DNA from: RGIG5612 sp045600845
GTDB lineage: Bacteria > Bacillota > Clostridia > Lachnospirales > Lachnospiraceae
DNA length: 13,605 nucleotides
Direction: 5' to 3'
Assembly: GCA_045600845.1 (NCBI GenBank)
Contig: JAZRYR010000008.1
Coordinates: forward strand, 1 to 13,605
Of this stretch, positions 13,587-13,605 are shown one piece after another. Position 1 is the first letter of the stretch. The number at the start of each line of letters is the position of its first letter. The position numbers were made by a program, and so were the translations under genes. Below the pieces are notes generated by a model. The model did no database searches and was not told the origin of the DNA. It saw only the letters and a list, made by a program, of their open reading frames with translations.

Positions 13587-13605
13587 AGATTTTTTCGTTT
13601 TGGCA

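Overview
This window looks like chromosomal DNA of a Firmicute of the class Clostridia, most likely near Lachnospiraceae. The signs are the gene set and order (dnaE, a SpoU-type RNA methylase, a SleB-like wall hydrolase, coaX, dusB, greA, lysS), strong GGAGG-type ribosome sites, consensus sigma-A promoters, and a lysyl-tRNA synthetase carrying an extra C-terminal tRNA-binding domain. The family placement is inferred from gene content; no species is claimed.

Positions 1-10113 are a conserved housekeeping segment, all on the + strand. The 3' nearly complete part of dnaE (replicative polymerase with an apparently complete PHP metal site) is followed after one base by a SpoU/TrmH RNA methylase. 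After a terminator and a consensus TTGACA-17-TATAAT promoter comes a membrane-anchored SleB-type wall hydrolase. A compact terminator/promoter overlap leads into a three-gene operon: a small conserved protein (probably DUF6145), coaX (type III pantothenate kinase) and dusB (tRNA dihydrouridine synthase). Within the last codons of dusB lies a second consensus promoter, serving greA. A hairpin with a weak U-tract and a leader with three small CTGC/GCAG hairpins separate greA from lysS.

Positions 10114-13605 are different: accessory, repeat-rich and partly decayed. Two 263-bp repeats (about 97% identical, same orientation) flank a minus-strand Fic-family AMP-transferase gene. That gene has a C-terminal winged helix and a promoter surrounded by three copies of one 9-bp motif, which suggests autoregulation. 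Next come debris of an AAA/DUF4143 ATPase and of a DUF2284 metal-binding protein, both broken, then an apparently intact LysM lipoprotein gene. A hairpin element with a conserved loop (AGTGACAAATCGC) recurs four times and falls exactly between these modules, so the region reads as a series of cassettes punctuated by one repeated palindrome. This arrangement and the Fic operator are the most unusual observations here.

The core genes serve replication, transcription elongation and translation (DnaE, GreA, LysRS, DusB, SpoU methylase), CoA supply (CoaX) and wall remodelling. The accessory tail appears to be a recombination hotspot directly behind lysS.
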